Shown here in pieces: positions 26,017-34,992 of a stretch of 40,916 bases of DNA. The DNA is from Mucilaginibacter sp. (GTDB lineage: Bacteria; Bacteroidota; Bacteroidia; Sphingobacteriales; Sphingobacteriaceae), in contig NZ_JAQBOD010000008.1 in NCBI RefSeq assembly GCF_028288205.1, positions 1 through 40,916 of the forward strand. Reading direction: 5' to 3'. Both the position numbers and the translations under genes were made by a program. A model generated the notes under the pieces. The model searched no databases. It was given only the letters and a program-made list of their open reading frames with translations, and had not been told where the DNA came from. Numbering within the stretch: the stretch's first letter is position 1; every line of letters begins with the position of its first letter.

Positions 26017-26610
26017 GTGAAAAATATTTCTGCGGATCAGGTGAATGAATTACGGCAGGGGAACGAAAAGGCATTCGAGGCAATTTTTCACCGTTATTGG
26101 GAGCAGCTCTTTGCCGCCGCTCATAAACGACTACAGGATGAACAACAAGCGCAGGATATTGTACAGGACGTTTTAATACAGTTGTGGAATAGCCGGGCTT
26201 CACTTAATCTACAGCCTGAATATTTAGAATACTATCTGCTTAAAGCAGTAAAAAATCGGGTTATTAATTATTATCATTCCGAAAAAGTAAAGGAACGTAT
26301 ACTGCAAGAACAACGTGACCGTTTTGAAGCGATTAGCCAAAATGATATAAGCCTGCCCGCATACCAACAATTGGAAGAATTTTTACATACCCAAATAGAG
26401 GCGTTGCCGGTTACCATGCGCTCAGTTTACAAGCTGAAAGATAAAGAATATACGGTTCAGGAAATAGCCTGTAATTTAAACCTGGCAGAACAAACTGTAC
26501 GGAATAACATAACCGAAGCTCAGCACCGGTTGCGAAAAGCAATCAAAGCCAAATTCAGAACGGAATATTCATTACTGATATTCTTGTTTGTGTTGTTAAC
26601 AAAACTTTAA
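26017..26610 (+). CDS. ECF RNA polymerase sigma factor (FecI-like, Bacteroidota type)
   Basis: The 197-residue protein has sigma region 2 at about 10-80 (GNEKAFEAIFHRYWEQLFAA, then DIVQDVLIQLWNSRASL). Region 4 lies at about 120-180 (LPVTMRSVYKLKDKEYTVQE, then LNLAEQTVRNNITEAQHRLR). The start is GTG at 26017; no ATG nearby would keep region 2 intact. A hydrophobic C-terminal tail (SLLIFLFVLLTKL) is common in Bacteroidota sigma factors of this kind. It precedes a FecR gene by 53 bases and should direct transcription of the SusC/SusD operon from 27743 when the transporter binds its ligand. Confidence 0.95.
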   Translation: MKNISADQVNELRQGNEKAFEAIFHRYWEQLFAAAHKRLQDEQQAQDIVQDVLIQLWNSRASLNLQPEYLEYYLLKAVKNRVINYYHSEKVKERILQEQRDRFEAISQNDISLPAYQQLEEFLHTQIEALPVTMRSVYKLKDKEYTVQEIACNLNLAEQTVRNNITEAQHRLRKAIKAKFRTEYSLLIFLFVLLTKL

Positions 26611-26663
26611 CATAAGCTTTATTATTAGGTAAAGTATAAACAAGGGTTTCGCCTGTATAGTGG

Positions 26664-27629
26664 ATGAATAACATTCACAACGTGCTAAAAAACTATTTCA
26701 AAGACCTGCTTGGCAGGTATCAGCAAGATCAGTTAAATGAAACAGAAAAAAAACTGCTTGATAGCTGGTATGATTCTTTTAATGATCCGGAAGCATCGCC
26801 ATTAAATAATCCCCTTTCACGTAAGCGAATTCAACGGCAACTTGCCAACCGGCTCAAGGCGCATATGCAGCCGGCAAGGATAGTTAAGCTGCGGTTATGG
26901 CATTATGCAGCGGCGAGTGTTGTGCTGATCTCTTTGGTATCCGTGTTATTAATTACCCGTAAAACAGCAGCGCCAAAGCCTCAGGGGTTTGTAGTTCGTA
27001 CAGAACCGGGACGGTTGCGGGAGCTCAAGCTACCAGATGGATCGAAAATATGGTTAAATGCAGGTTCTGTATTGAAGTTTGACCCCAATACTTTTCTTAC
27101 GCAGCGCGTTGTCTACCTGGAAGACGGCGAAGCTTTTTTTGAAGTAACTAAAGATAAAAAGCACCCGTTTAGAGTGATCAGCCCTCAAATCACTACGTTG
27201 GTTTACGGTACCTCTTTTAATGTGAAAACTTATAAGAAACTTTCTTACAGTACAGTTAACGTACGCACAGGCAAAGTAATGGTAAGCTCAGCCACCCAAA
27301 ATTTTCCTGATACGTTGCGGGCAAATGATGTATTGATTTATAATCATAGCCGGCATGTATTCAAAAAAGAAAATAGTTCGGCATTTGATGCCAATAGCTG
27401 GATCAAGGGTGTAACCAACATCAGAGATGCTTCTTTTGATGAGCTCACCCTCTTGTTTTATAATCAATTTAATGTGCGGCTTATTTCCAGAGACAAAAAA
27501 ACGCTGAATCATCATTATTCTATTATAATTTTTCATGACCAGCCGCTGGACATGACCTTAAAACTTATTTGTAGTATTCACCATAACCATTACAGGAGAG
27601 AACAAAATGCAGTAACCATAACCCCATAA
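26664..27629 (+). CDS. FecR-family anti-sigma factor
   Basis: The 321-residue protein has a cytoplasmic N-terminal region (1-75) expected to hold the sigma factor. One membrane helix follows at about 78-99 (YAAASVVLISLVSVLLITRK). The periplasmic FecR domain lies at about 110-215 (LPDGSKIWLNAGSVLKFDPN, EDGEAFFEVTKDKKHPFRVI, VYGTSFNVKTY). A C-terminal DUF4974 domain at about 245-320 (ITNIRDASFDELTLLFYNQF) contacts the STN domain of the partner transporter. The order sigma, FecR, STN-bearing SusC is the standard cell-surface signalling arrangement of Bacteroidota. Confidence 0.95.
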   Translation: MNNIHNVLKNYFKDLLGRYQQDQLNETEKKLLDSWYDSFNDPEASPLNNPLSRKRIQRQLANRLKAHMQPARIVKLRLWHYAAASVVLISLVSVLLITRKTAAPKPQGFVVRTEPGRLRELKLPDGSKIWLNAGSVLKFDPNTFLTQRVVYLEDGEAFFEVTKDKKHPFRVISPQITTLVYGTSFNVKTYKKLSYSTVNVRTGKVMVSSATQNFPDTLRANDVLIYNHSRHVFKKENSSAFDANSWIKGVTNIRDASFDELTLLFYNQFNVRLISRDKKTLNHHYSIIIFHDQPLDMTLKLICSIHHNHYRREQNAVTITP

Positions 27630-27633
27630 AAAA

Positions 27634-27663
27634 ACCGGAGAGCTGCATCTACAGCTATCCGGT
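27634..27663. promoter_or_regulatory. Hairpin in the leader between FecR and SusC
   Basis: ACCGGA-G-AGCTG (27634-27645) pairs with CAGCT-A-TCCGGT (27652-27663) around the loop CATCTA, giving 11 paired bases and one G-A mismatch. A run of seven A residues lies before it and no T run after it on the plus strand. It would thus act as a terminator only for minus-strand transcription. On the plus strand it is better read as a leader or processing structure of the SusC mRNA. A weaker pair, TGCCTT (27671-27676) and AAGGCA (27695-27700), follows. Confidence 0.65.
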
Positions 27664-27742
27664 AATAGCTTGCCTTCAACAACTTGCAAATGTCAAGGCA
27701 GAACCAGAGTAATTAGTAACAATTAAACAGGTAATCAAATTT

Positions 27743-30700
27743 ATGAAAAAAAATGACTTACTAATAAGAGTAATCATGCGCGCGTCTTTTTTAGCCCTTA
27801 GTTCCATTCTTATATGCAGTAATCTTTTGTTAGCCGGCAGCTCGTCGGCCCAAATTACAAACAAAATCAGCATCAGCTTTACCCGGCAGAAACTTAATGA
27901 TGCTTTAAATCAGTTAAGCAACACCACCCATGTGCAAATTGGCTATGACAGCCACGAGCTCGGCATTGGTTCTTATCAAATTGGTCCGGAAATCTTTCGC
28001 TCCAGCAGTATCGAAACAGTGTTGAAGGAATTATTAAAGTTCACGGATATTTCCTATAAAATTGTTGGTCAGGGCATTGTGCTGGTCAAAAGAAGTGACC
28101 CGGTGAAAATACATGGTTTGGTGACTGATGATAAAGATGAGCCGTTACCCGGCGTAACCATCACTGTAAAAGGGGTCTCAACGAGTACTGCAACTGATAA
28201 TAACGGTGTATTTAATATCATTGTAGCTGATACGACCGCACGGTTAACATTTACTTATGTTGGTTTCACTTCTCAGGAAGTTAAAGCCGGAAATCAGGCA
28301 AGCTTACATGTTCGCTTAACCCCCAATCAAAGTGTGTTACAGGAGGTGGTGGTTACCGCGCTTAACATAAAGCGCGAAACCAAGTCGCTGACCTTTAGCA
28401 GGCAACAGGTAAATGCCGATAATTTAGCCGAGGTTAAAAGCCCTAACCTGGTCAATGCCTTATCCGGTAAAATTGCGGGGGTGCAGGTTATACCGTCGGG
28501 TTTTAACACCGGTTCGGCCAGAGTGATCATCAGAGGAAATAATTCGCTTACGGGTAATAACCAACCTTTATTTGTAGTTGATGGCATGCCTATAGACAAC
28601 TCACCGGGTGATTCGGGTAGCCTTGATTATGGTAACAACGCTGCCGATATCAACCCGAACGATATTGAAAGCCTGGAAGTACTAAAGGGCCCGAACGCGG
28701 CGGCGCTTTACGGATCAAGAGCAGCCAACGGGGTGATCCTGATCACGACAAAGAAAGGTTCAGGGCAATTTAAGGTTACTTTTAATTCTAATTGGCAGTT
28801 CCAGAAACTTACCGAATTTCCTGAATACCAGAACGCTTACGGGGTAGGTACCTCTTTTTATATTGATAACACACACACATTACCGGTGGCTAACGTTAAT
28901 TATCGCAGTTGGGGGTCGCCAATGTTGGGCCAACCCTATGTAGCGCTTGACGGAAAGGTAAAGCCTTATTTACCGCATCCAAATAATGTTAAGGATTTTT
29001 ATAATACCGCGCACCTGATCACCAACTCCATTGCGGTGGAAGGCGGAAACAAGCTGAGCAATTATCGTATGTCTTACACCAATTATACTGGTAACAGTGT
29101 GGTAAACGGTTTAAATGATAACAATTCGCATACCATTGATCTGCGTTTGCTCAATACGCTGGGTAAAGCAGTCACACTGGATACCAAGATCACTTATTTA
29201 CGTAACAAAGTTAATAACCGCCAGTATGGCAACTCTAATGGCCGTAATCCCACCAACCTTTATACCCAGATGGCCCGTACAACAGATCTGGCCGAACTGA
29301 TACCTTACCAGGACCCGGTTACCGGTCTGGAAATTGGTACACACCGTAACTTCAGTAACCCGTACTGGGTGATTAACAAGAACCCTAACGAAGACATCAA
29401 GGATCGTATACTGACAACTTTTAGCCCCGAAGTTAAAATCGCGCCGGGCATTAAGTTTACCGGGCGTTTGGGCGCAGATATTTACTGGCGAAAGGGTTAT
29501 GAGTTTAACGATATCGGCTCCATCATTGCAGGTAACCCTGATGGCTATTTGCGTACGTTCAATACCGATCAGGCCAACCTGAATTTGGAAGGGTTTTTCA
29601 GTATCAATAAAAAATGGAGGAATTTTTCTTTTATCGGCATTTTAGGTGCCAGCAGCTTTAGCTCTAATTATGAGAACCGTGGCGCTGCTGTTAACTCTTT
29701 ATTGCAGCCCGGGCTGATCAATCTGTCGAACGCTAAGGAATTTCCTACGGTTACCCAGAACATCCTGAAGAAAAAGATCAATTCTACATACGGATCTTTA
29801 TCAGTTGGCTTTCATAACTATGCATTTATTGATGTTACGGGCAGAAACGACTGGTCGTCCACTTTACCCAGACAGAACAATTCTTACTTCTACCCGTCAT
29901 TTGGCGGCTCGCTTATTCTGAATGAGCTGTTCAACTTTAAGGATAACATAATCAGCTTGGCAAAATTAAGAAGTTCTATTGCTGCCGTAGGTAACGATTC
30001 AGACCCTTATCAATTAAGTCAAACTTACTCGTTTAATGGTTTTTTTAATGGTGCAACCCTGGCATCTTTATCAACTAAAATGAATAATCCTGACCTTAAG
30101 CCAGAACGTACCTCATCTTTTGAGTATGGTTTTGACCTGGGTTTATTTAAAAATCGGGTAATGATTAATGCCACTCATTATTCGTCGTCTACTACTAATC
30201 AGATCATTACTGCCCAGCTACCTACTTCCAGCGGTTACCAGCAGCGTATTTATAATGCCGGCGAAATTAGTAATTGGGGTAATGAGTTAAGTATTAATGC
30301 AACCGTATTCCGAAACAAAAGATTCAATTGGAACACACAGCTTAATTTTTCAAACAACAAGTCGCTGGTTAAAAGCCTGATACCGGGGGTTGACCGCTTT
30401 GTACTGAACAACAACTCCAGTTATATCTATGTGTATGCCGAAGTAGGAAAGCCTTATGCTTACCTGCGGGGGCTTGGTGTAGCACGCGATGCGCAGGGAC
30501 ACATGCTGATTGATGATGGTGGCGGATTATTAACTAAGAACAATGATATGCCTTTTGGCACCGCGTCGCCTGATTGGCTGGGCGGTTTCGGAAATACTTT
30601 CTCTTATGGCCCATTTACATTATATGCCCTAATTGATATTAAAAAAGGCGGCGTAATGTATTCCGGAAGCTATTCCAAAATGCTGGTAAACGGTGTTTCG

Positions 30701-31135
30701 GCAGAAACGCTGTATGGCCGCGACGGCTATTACAAGCATAGTATCATTCTGGGGGAAACCGGTTCTGAACTGACTGGAGGAGCTATGTGGGATGCTTACT
30801 ATGCAAATGGAAAGAAAAACACAACTTATATCTCGCCGCAATCTTACGAGTATGCCAGACCGAACTATGCGGAGTTTGTTATGTTCGATGCTTCCTATGT
30901 AAAATTACGCGAAGTTTCTGCCGGGTACAACCTGCCTGCAAAACTTCTAACCCATACGCCTATCAAAACGGCCAGAGTATCAGCAGTAGGGCGTAACCTG
31001 GCTATACTTTACCGTAAAACACCGAAAGGTATTGACCCGGAATCTTCATCAACCTCGGGCAACGGCCAGGGTATTGAAAACGGCTCATTGCCACCTAATG
31101 CTACTTATGGGTTTAATATTAATCTAACTTTTTAA
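27743..31135 (+). CDS. SusC-type TonB-dependent transducer with STN signalling domain (third pair)
   Basis: The 1130-residue protein has a signal peptide (about 1-37, ending in GSSSAQ). An STN (secretin/TonB N-terminal) domain lies at about 42-117 (ISISFTRQKLNDALNQLSNT to YKIVGQGIVLVKR), and a carboxypeptidase-regulatory-like domain at about 121-205 (LVTDDKDEPLPGVTITVKG). The plug contains VIIRGNNSLTGNNQPLFVVD and AALYGSRAANGVILITTKKG, and the barrel ends in FNINLTF. The STN domain is what distinguishes it from the other two SusC proteins in this window. It couples ligand binding outside to the FecR protein encoded just upstream, and so to the sigma factor. The SusD gene follows after 7 bases. 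The substrate is unknown. Confidence 0.96.
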   Translation: MKKNDLLIRVIMRASFLALSSILICSNLLLAGSSSAQITNKISISFTRQKLNDALNQLSNTTHVQIGYDSHELGIGSYQIGPEIFRSSSIETVLKELLKFTDISYKIVGQGIVLVKRSDPVKIHGLVTDDKDEPLPGVTITVKGVSTSTATDNNGVFNIIVADTTARLTFTYVGFTSQEVKAGNQASLHVRLTPNQSVLQEVVVTALNIKRETKSLTFSRQQVNADNLAEVKSPNLVNALSGKIAGVQVIPSGFNTGSARVIIRGNNSLTGNNQPLFVVDGMPIDNSPGDSGSLDYGNNAADINPNDIESLEVLKGPNAAALYGSRAANGVILITTKKGSGQFKVTFNSNWQFQKLTEFPEYQNAYGVGTSFYIDNTHTLPVANVNYRSWGSPMLGQPYVALDGKVKPYLPHPNNVKDFYNTAHLITNSIAVEGGNKLSNYRMSYTNYTGNSVVNGLNDNNSHTIDLRLLNTLGKAVTLDTKITYLRNKVNNRQYGNSNGRNPTNLYTQMARTTDLAELIPYQDPVTGLEIGTHRNFSNPYWVINKNPNEDIKDRILTTFSPEVKIAPGIKFTGRLGADIYWRKGYEFNDIGSIIAGNPDGYLRTFNTDQANLNLEGFFSINKKWRNFSFIGILGASSFSSNYENRGAAVNSLLQPGLINLSNAKEFPTVTQNILKKKINSTYGSLSVGFHNYAFIDVTGRNDWSSTLPRQNNSYFYPSFGGSLILNELFNFKDNIISLAKLRSSIAAVGNDSDPYQLSQTYSFNGFFNGATLASLSTKMNNPDLKPERTSSFEYGFDLGLFKNRVMINATHYSSSTTNQIITAQLPTSSGYQQRIYNAGEISNWGNELSINATVFRNKRFNWNTQLNFSNNKSLVKSLIPGVDRFVLNNNSSYIYVYAEVGKPYAYLRGLGVARDAQGHMLIDDGGGLLTKNNDMPFGTASPDWLGGFGNTFSYGPFTLYALIDIKKGGVMYSGSYSKMLVNGVSAETLYGRDGYYKHSIILGETGSELTGGAMWDAYYANGKKNTTYISPQSYEYARPNYAEFVMFDASYVKLREVSAGYNLPAKLLTHTPIKTARVSAVGRNLAILYRKTPKGIDPESSSTSGNGQGIENGSLPPNATYGFNINLTF

Positions 31136-31142
31136 TTGCATC

Positions 31143-32753
31143 ATGAAGTACACTTATATAATTATCATATCAGGATTTATCTTATTGGGCCTGGGGGCTT
31201 GTAAAAAAAACCTGGAAAGTATCAATATCGACCCTAATCATCCCACTAAAGTGGAGCCTGATTTTCTGCTCACTTCCTCTATCTATAATTCGCTTAACCT
31301 GCTTGGCGGGGATATGAACCGTGTAGTGTTTTTTAATTATACGCAGTTTTTCTCCGGTTTTCAGGGCGAATTTGAACGCTATACGTATAATGACGCCAGC
31401 AATAACACCTATTGGTCTAACCTATATATTAAATGTTTGCAGCCGGTTAACCAGATCGATTTGAATTACCGTACTGATCCGGCCTACCGCAACAGGGTAT
31501 TGATTGCCCGTATCTGGAAAGATTATCTTTTTTCTGACGCTGTTGCCATATGGGGTGGTTTGCCTACAGATAAAGCGCTGAATGGGGCTCCGAGTGTGTC
31601 TTATACCAAAGAGCAGGACGTTTATACCAATTTACTATCTGATTTGAAAAACCTGGCAGATTCCATTAATACCAGCGGGGATAAATATAGCGCGAATGCT
31701 GATAAGATCTACGGCGGCGATCTGCTCAAATGGAAAAAATTTGCCAATACGCTTCGTTTAAGACTGGCGATACGCATCTCTAATGATGCGCCGAACGGCG
31801 ATCCGGTATTAGCCAAAAAGGTTATACAGGAAATTGCGTTGGATGAGCAAAATACCATCACCAGCCAGGCAGAAACCGCGGCTGCTACCTGGGGAACAAC
31901 CAGCGACAGCTGGAGTTATTTATATAATTACATTGTTTATGGTTATACAGCCAATAAAGCTACCATCCCGGTTCTTTGCGAATCGCTGGTCTATTATACC
32001 GTTCCTTATGGCGACCCAAGGATCACCATTTATGGGCAACCTGCCAAACAAGGCCCGCAGATAGGCAAATATTTTGGTCAGAATATTGCTTATGGCGGCG
32101 GTTCGGCTTATGCACAGGGTGTAGTTAGCCCACACATCGGGTTAAAGCAAGATGATTATTCATATGTAGGTGCAAGATTCCTGAAACCCGACGCGGAATA
32201 CGTGTTTATATCCTACGCGGAATCCTGCATGCTGAAGGCTGAAGCAGCGTTAAAGGGCTGGTGGAGTACTGCGAGCACTGCGCAAACCTATTATTACCAG
32301 GGTATAGGCGCTTCATTTGATCGTTATGGCCTTACCCCGGCGCAAGCCAGTGCCTATGAAAATACACCGGGCATTAAATGGGGTACCGCCTCGGATACTA
32401 CCGGCCGAAAAGTGCAGTTTCAGGACTGGATGGGCATTTGTAGTAGCTATGTATCTGCCGGCGATACTTATCGTCAAATTATTATGCAGCATTGGCTGGC
32501 TATACCTAATCAGGGTATTGATGCCTGGACCTTGATCCGCCGCACCCGTCAACTGGATTTTGAGCCGCAGTTTGCAACCTACGATGGCAATTATGCTTAT
32601 GTACCACAACGCCTACTGTATCCTGCCAGCGAATACTCCACCAATGGTGCCGAAGTTACCAAAGCGGCTACCTGGTTAGGGGGCCCTGATAATTTATTTA
32701 CCAAACTGTGGTTTGCCTTACCTAATAAGAAAAATGCCAGTTTACCCTATTAA
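31143..32753 (+). CDS. SusD-like nutrient-binding lipoprotein (SusD-like_2 type, third pair)
   Basis: The 536-residue lipoprotein has the lipobox LGLGAC (cysteine at about 20). The N-terminal motif SINIDPNHPTKVEPDFLLTS and the segment AIWGGLPTDKALNG place it in the second SusD-like family (the RagB-related nutrient-binding lipoproteins), not in the classical SusD family of the first two pairs. Other family blocks are KWKKFANTLRLRLAIRISND, FISYAESCMLKAEAALKGWW and the late QGIDAWTLIRRTRQLDFEP. It is translationally close to SusC (7 bases) and to the next gene (11 bases), so all are probably co-transcribed. Confidence 0.93.
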   Translation: MKYTYIIIISGFILLGLGACKKNLESINIDPNHPTKVEPDFLLTSSIYNSLNLLGGDMNRVVFFNYTQFFSGFQGEFERYTYNDASNNTYWSNLYIKCLQPVNQIDLNYRTDPAYRNRVLIARIWKDYLFSDAVAIWGGLPTDKALNGAPSVSYTKEQDVYTNLLSDLKNLADSINTSGDKYSANADKIYGGDLLKWKKFANTLRLRLAIRISNDAPNGDPVLAKKVIQEIALDEQNTITSQAETAAATWGTTSDSWSYLYNYIVYGYTANKATIPVLCESLVYYTVPYGDPRITIYGQPAKQGPQIGKYFGQNIAYGGGSAYAQGVVSPHIGLKQDDYSYVGARFLKPDAEYVFISYAESCMLKAEAALKGWWSTASTAQTYYYQGIGASFDRYGLTPAQASAYENTPGIKWGTASDTTGRKVQFQDWMGICSSYVSAGDTYRQIIMQHWLAIPNQGIDAWTLIRRTRQLDFEPQFATYDGNYAYVPQRLLYPASEYSTNGAEVTKAATWLGGPDNLFTKLWFALPNKKNASLPY

Positions 32754-32764
32754 CTCTAAATAAA

Positions 32765-33817
32765 ATGAAAAAACTAATTTATATACTAAGCGTATTACTG
32801 CTTGTAATTGTAGCGTGTAAAAAGCAAAATGAATATTTACCGCCGGCATTTAATTATCCGATACCAGCGGTGCCGATAACAGAAAATGTTAATGTGGGGG
32901 CTTACTATTACAATTACGCTGCTGCCGATTGGGCAAAAAAGTACACCAATACCCCTGTTCAGGGCGAATATAGTTCGTTAACCCCTGCGATTATGGCTCA
33001 AGAGCGCCAATGGGCCGATGCAGCAGGTGTTGACTTTTTTGTTTTTAACTGGAATGGCACTACTACAGGCGACCCCATCTTAAACAGCTTTATACAAGGC
33101 AGAAGTAACAATGTAAAAATGGTTATTAATTATAACATAGCACATTTAGGGGTAACCAATGCTTCGCCATTAACAGCCGCTAAGTTAACTACCCTCATCA
33201 ACGAGTTTACCAGTTTAGCTAACACTCATTTTAATAAAGACTATTACTATAAAATTAATGGGCAGCCGGTAGTTTTAATTACACCTTTAAATCTTTCAGC
33301 CAGTTTAACCACCAGCGTTAACTATACCACGGTGATACCGGCACTAAGGCAGGCAATGACAGCGTTAGGAATTAACGTGTATATAATTGGCGAAATTACT
33401 ACCGGCTGGTTACCGCCTGTGAGGTACGCCACTGCTACCAAAGTGATGGATGGTGTAGTAGCCAGTGATTGGTCAACAGATAATTATGACCGCTCTGTAT
33501 TTATGCCAGCTTTTACCGATACCAATTGGAAAAACTGGACAGATTCAACAACTACCTGGAAAGTTAACTTTGTTCCTGCTATATTTCCAGGCTTTAATGA
33601 TAAAACAACAACACCGTTAAGTAAATTATATAATCAAAACAGAAGCTCGACTTTTTATACCGATATGTGCAATGTGGCAAAACGCAATATGGGCAATAAA
33701 CGGATTGTTTTAATTAACTCCTGGAACAATTTTCAGGCAGGCACTACAATAGAACCTGCCAAAGAATACGGAACAACTTATTTAGATATAACAAAAGCTC
33801 AGTTTAAAATTAAGTAA
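32765..33817 (+). CDS. GH99-like (GH71/99-type) lipoprotein, possibly non-catalytic
   Basis: The 350-residue protein has a lipoprotein signal (VIVAC) and one TIM-barrel-like domain. It begins VNVGAYYYNYAAADWAKKY and includes QERQWADAAGVDFFVFNWNG, YYYKINGQPVVLITPLNL and a C-terminal INSWNNFQAGTTIEPAKEYG. The fold matches the GH99/GH71-like and WbsX-like group. In GH99 endo-alpha-mannosidases the corresponding segment reads NEWHEGTQIE, and both glutamates of E-W-x-E are catalytic. Here these positions are N322 and A325. A surface glycan-binding protein is therefore a fair alternative to a hydrolase, and its place directly after SusD would suit that. The group assignment is good, but activity is uncertain. 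Confidence 0.75.
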   Translation: MKKLIYILSVLLLVIVACKKQNEYLPPAFNYPIPAVPITENVNVGAYYYNYAAADWAKKYTNTPVQGEYSSLTPAIMAQERQWADAAGVDFFVFNWNGTTTGDPILNSFIQGRSNNVKMVINYNIAHLGVTNASPLTAAKLTTLINEFTSLANTHFNKDYYYKINGQPVVLITPLNLSASLTTSVNYTTVIPALRQAMTALGINVYIIGEITTGWLPPVRYATATKVMDGVVASDWSTDNYDRSVFMPAFTDTNWKNWTDSTTTWKVNFVPAIFPGFNDKTTTPLSKLYNQNRSSTFYTDMCNVAKRNMGNKRIVLINSWNNFQAGTTIEPAKEYGTTYLDITKAQFKIK

Positions 33818-33845
33818 CGATTAATGATCTATTAAAAAAAATAAC

Positions 33846-34979
33846 ATGACAACTTTAAAAAGAAGAACATTCATCCAATATCTTTCAGTTATGGGCGCAG
33901 CATTGCCTTTAAATAGCTGGGCAAAAAGATTTAAGCCTGTTGCTGATAAAGCTTTTAATTTTATGTTTTTAGGCGATTTGCACTTTGATAAGCTGATGCA
34001 TCATGACATGGATTATCTGAAAGAAAAATATCCTAATGATATTAGGCAAATAGAGAATTATTCGCGTATAACACGTGATAATTTATCAAGTTTAATGCAG
34101 GTATCTAAAGAATGCGCCAATGAAACAGATGCCAAATTTTACCTTCAGATTGGAGACTTTGTAGAGGGCTTATGCGGTTCGAAGGAACGGGCTGCAATTC
34201 AAACCACCGAGTTAATAAACTATGTGGAGCAACAAAAATTCGACCGCCCCTTTATTGCGATAAAAGGTAATCATGATATTACCGGTACTGGTGCGAAAGA
34301 GGTTTATGAGGAAATAGTTTTGCCTTGGCAAAGTAAACAATTAAGGCAGCCGGTTACTTCGGCAAATAATGTTTATGTGCACAATAAGGCCCGGTTTATT
34401 TTATTTGATTGCTTTAACGAAAAAGATGGTTTGGTTTGGTTAAGAGAGGTAATAAAAGATCATAAGCCTGATGAACAACTGTTTTTTTGCACGCACATCC
34501 CGGTAGTGCCTTATGATGCGCGTGCCAATTGGGCGATATATATTAAGCCCCAGCAACAGCAGGACCGCGAAGAGCTATTAAATATGCTTGCAGAACATAA
34601 GGCAATAGTTTTAAGTGGCCACCTGCACAAAACAAGCATAGTGGTTAGGAACACATCCAAAGGTAACTTTGTACAAGTTGCAATTGGCAGCGTTATACCA
34701 TCATTAAATGCACCTATAAAAAATCATTTGAAAGGGTTAGATGCCTATACCACTGATTTGACTGACCTGGAACCAAATTTTACACCGGCAAGCTTACAGC
34801 TTCGCAAGGATATTCTGGCAAAAGAAAAATCCTTCATCCGTCATTATGAATATGCTGATTTTTGCGGATATGCTGCTATAAGCCTCGATCAGCAAAATGA
34901 AGTAAACCTATCCATATTTGCTAATGCTGATAAACAGCCCTGGATTAAAGTTGATCTCACCAAACTTTTTACTGCTTAA
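33846..34979 (+). CDS. Calcineurin-like metallophosphoesterase with Tat-type signal
   Basis: The 377-residue protein begins with a twin-arginine export signal (KRRTFIQYLSVMGAALPL, cleavage near SWA). The metal-binding motifs of the family are in order: D44-L-H46 (FLGDLHFD), IGDFVEG, G-N142-H143-D144, the histidine of CTHIPVVPYD, and SGHLHKT. It is expected to fold in the cytoplasm with its metal ions and to act in the periplasm on phosphomonoesters or phosphodiesters. A paralogue begins 13 bases after its stop. The position at the end of a SusC/SusD operon points to a phosphate-bearing glycan as substrate (inference). The family covers many substrates, so no specific one is claimed. Confidence 0.88.
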   Translation: MTTLKRRTFIQYLSVMGAALPLNSWAKRFKPVADKAFNFMFLGDLHFDKLMHHDMDYLKEKYPNDIRQIENYSRITRDNLSSLMQVSKECANETDAKFYLQIGDFVEGLCGSKERAAIQTTELINYVEQQKFDRPFIAIKGNHDITGTGAKEVYEEIVLPWQSKQLRQPVTSANNVYVHNKARFILFDCFNEKDGLVWLREVIKDHKPDEQLFFCTHIPVVPYDARANWAIYIKPQQQQDREELLNMLAEHKAIVLSGHLHKTSIVVRNTSKGNFVQVAIGSVIPSLNAPIKNHLKGLDAYTTDLTDLEPNFTPASLQLRKDILAKEKSFIRHYEYADFCGYAAISLDQQNEVNLSIFANADKQPWIKVDLTKLFTA

Positions 34980-34992
34980 ACATAAAATCCAT

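Noticed and set aside
34918..34992. In-frame upstream start of the second phosphoesterase overlapping the first
   Set aside because: It would put 25 unrelated residues before a clear Sec signal peptide.
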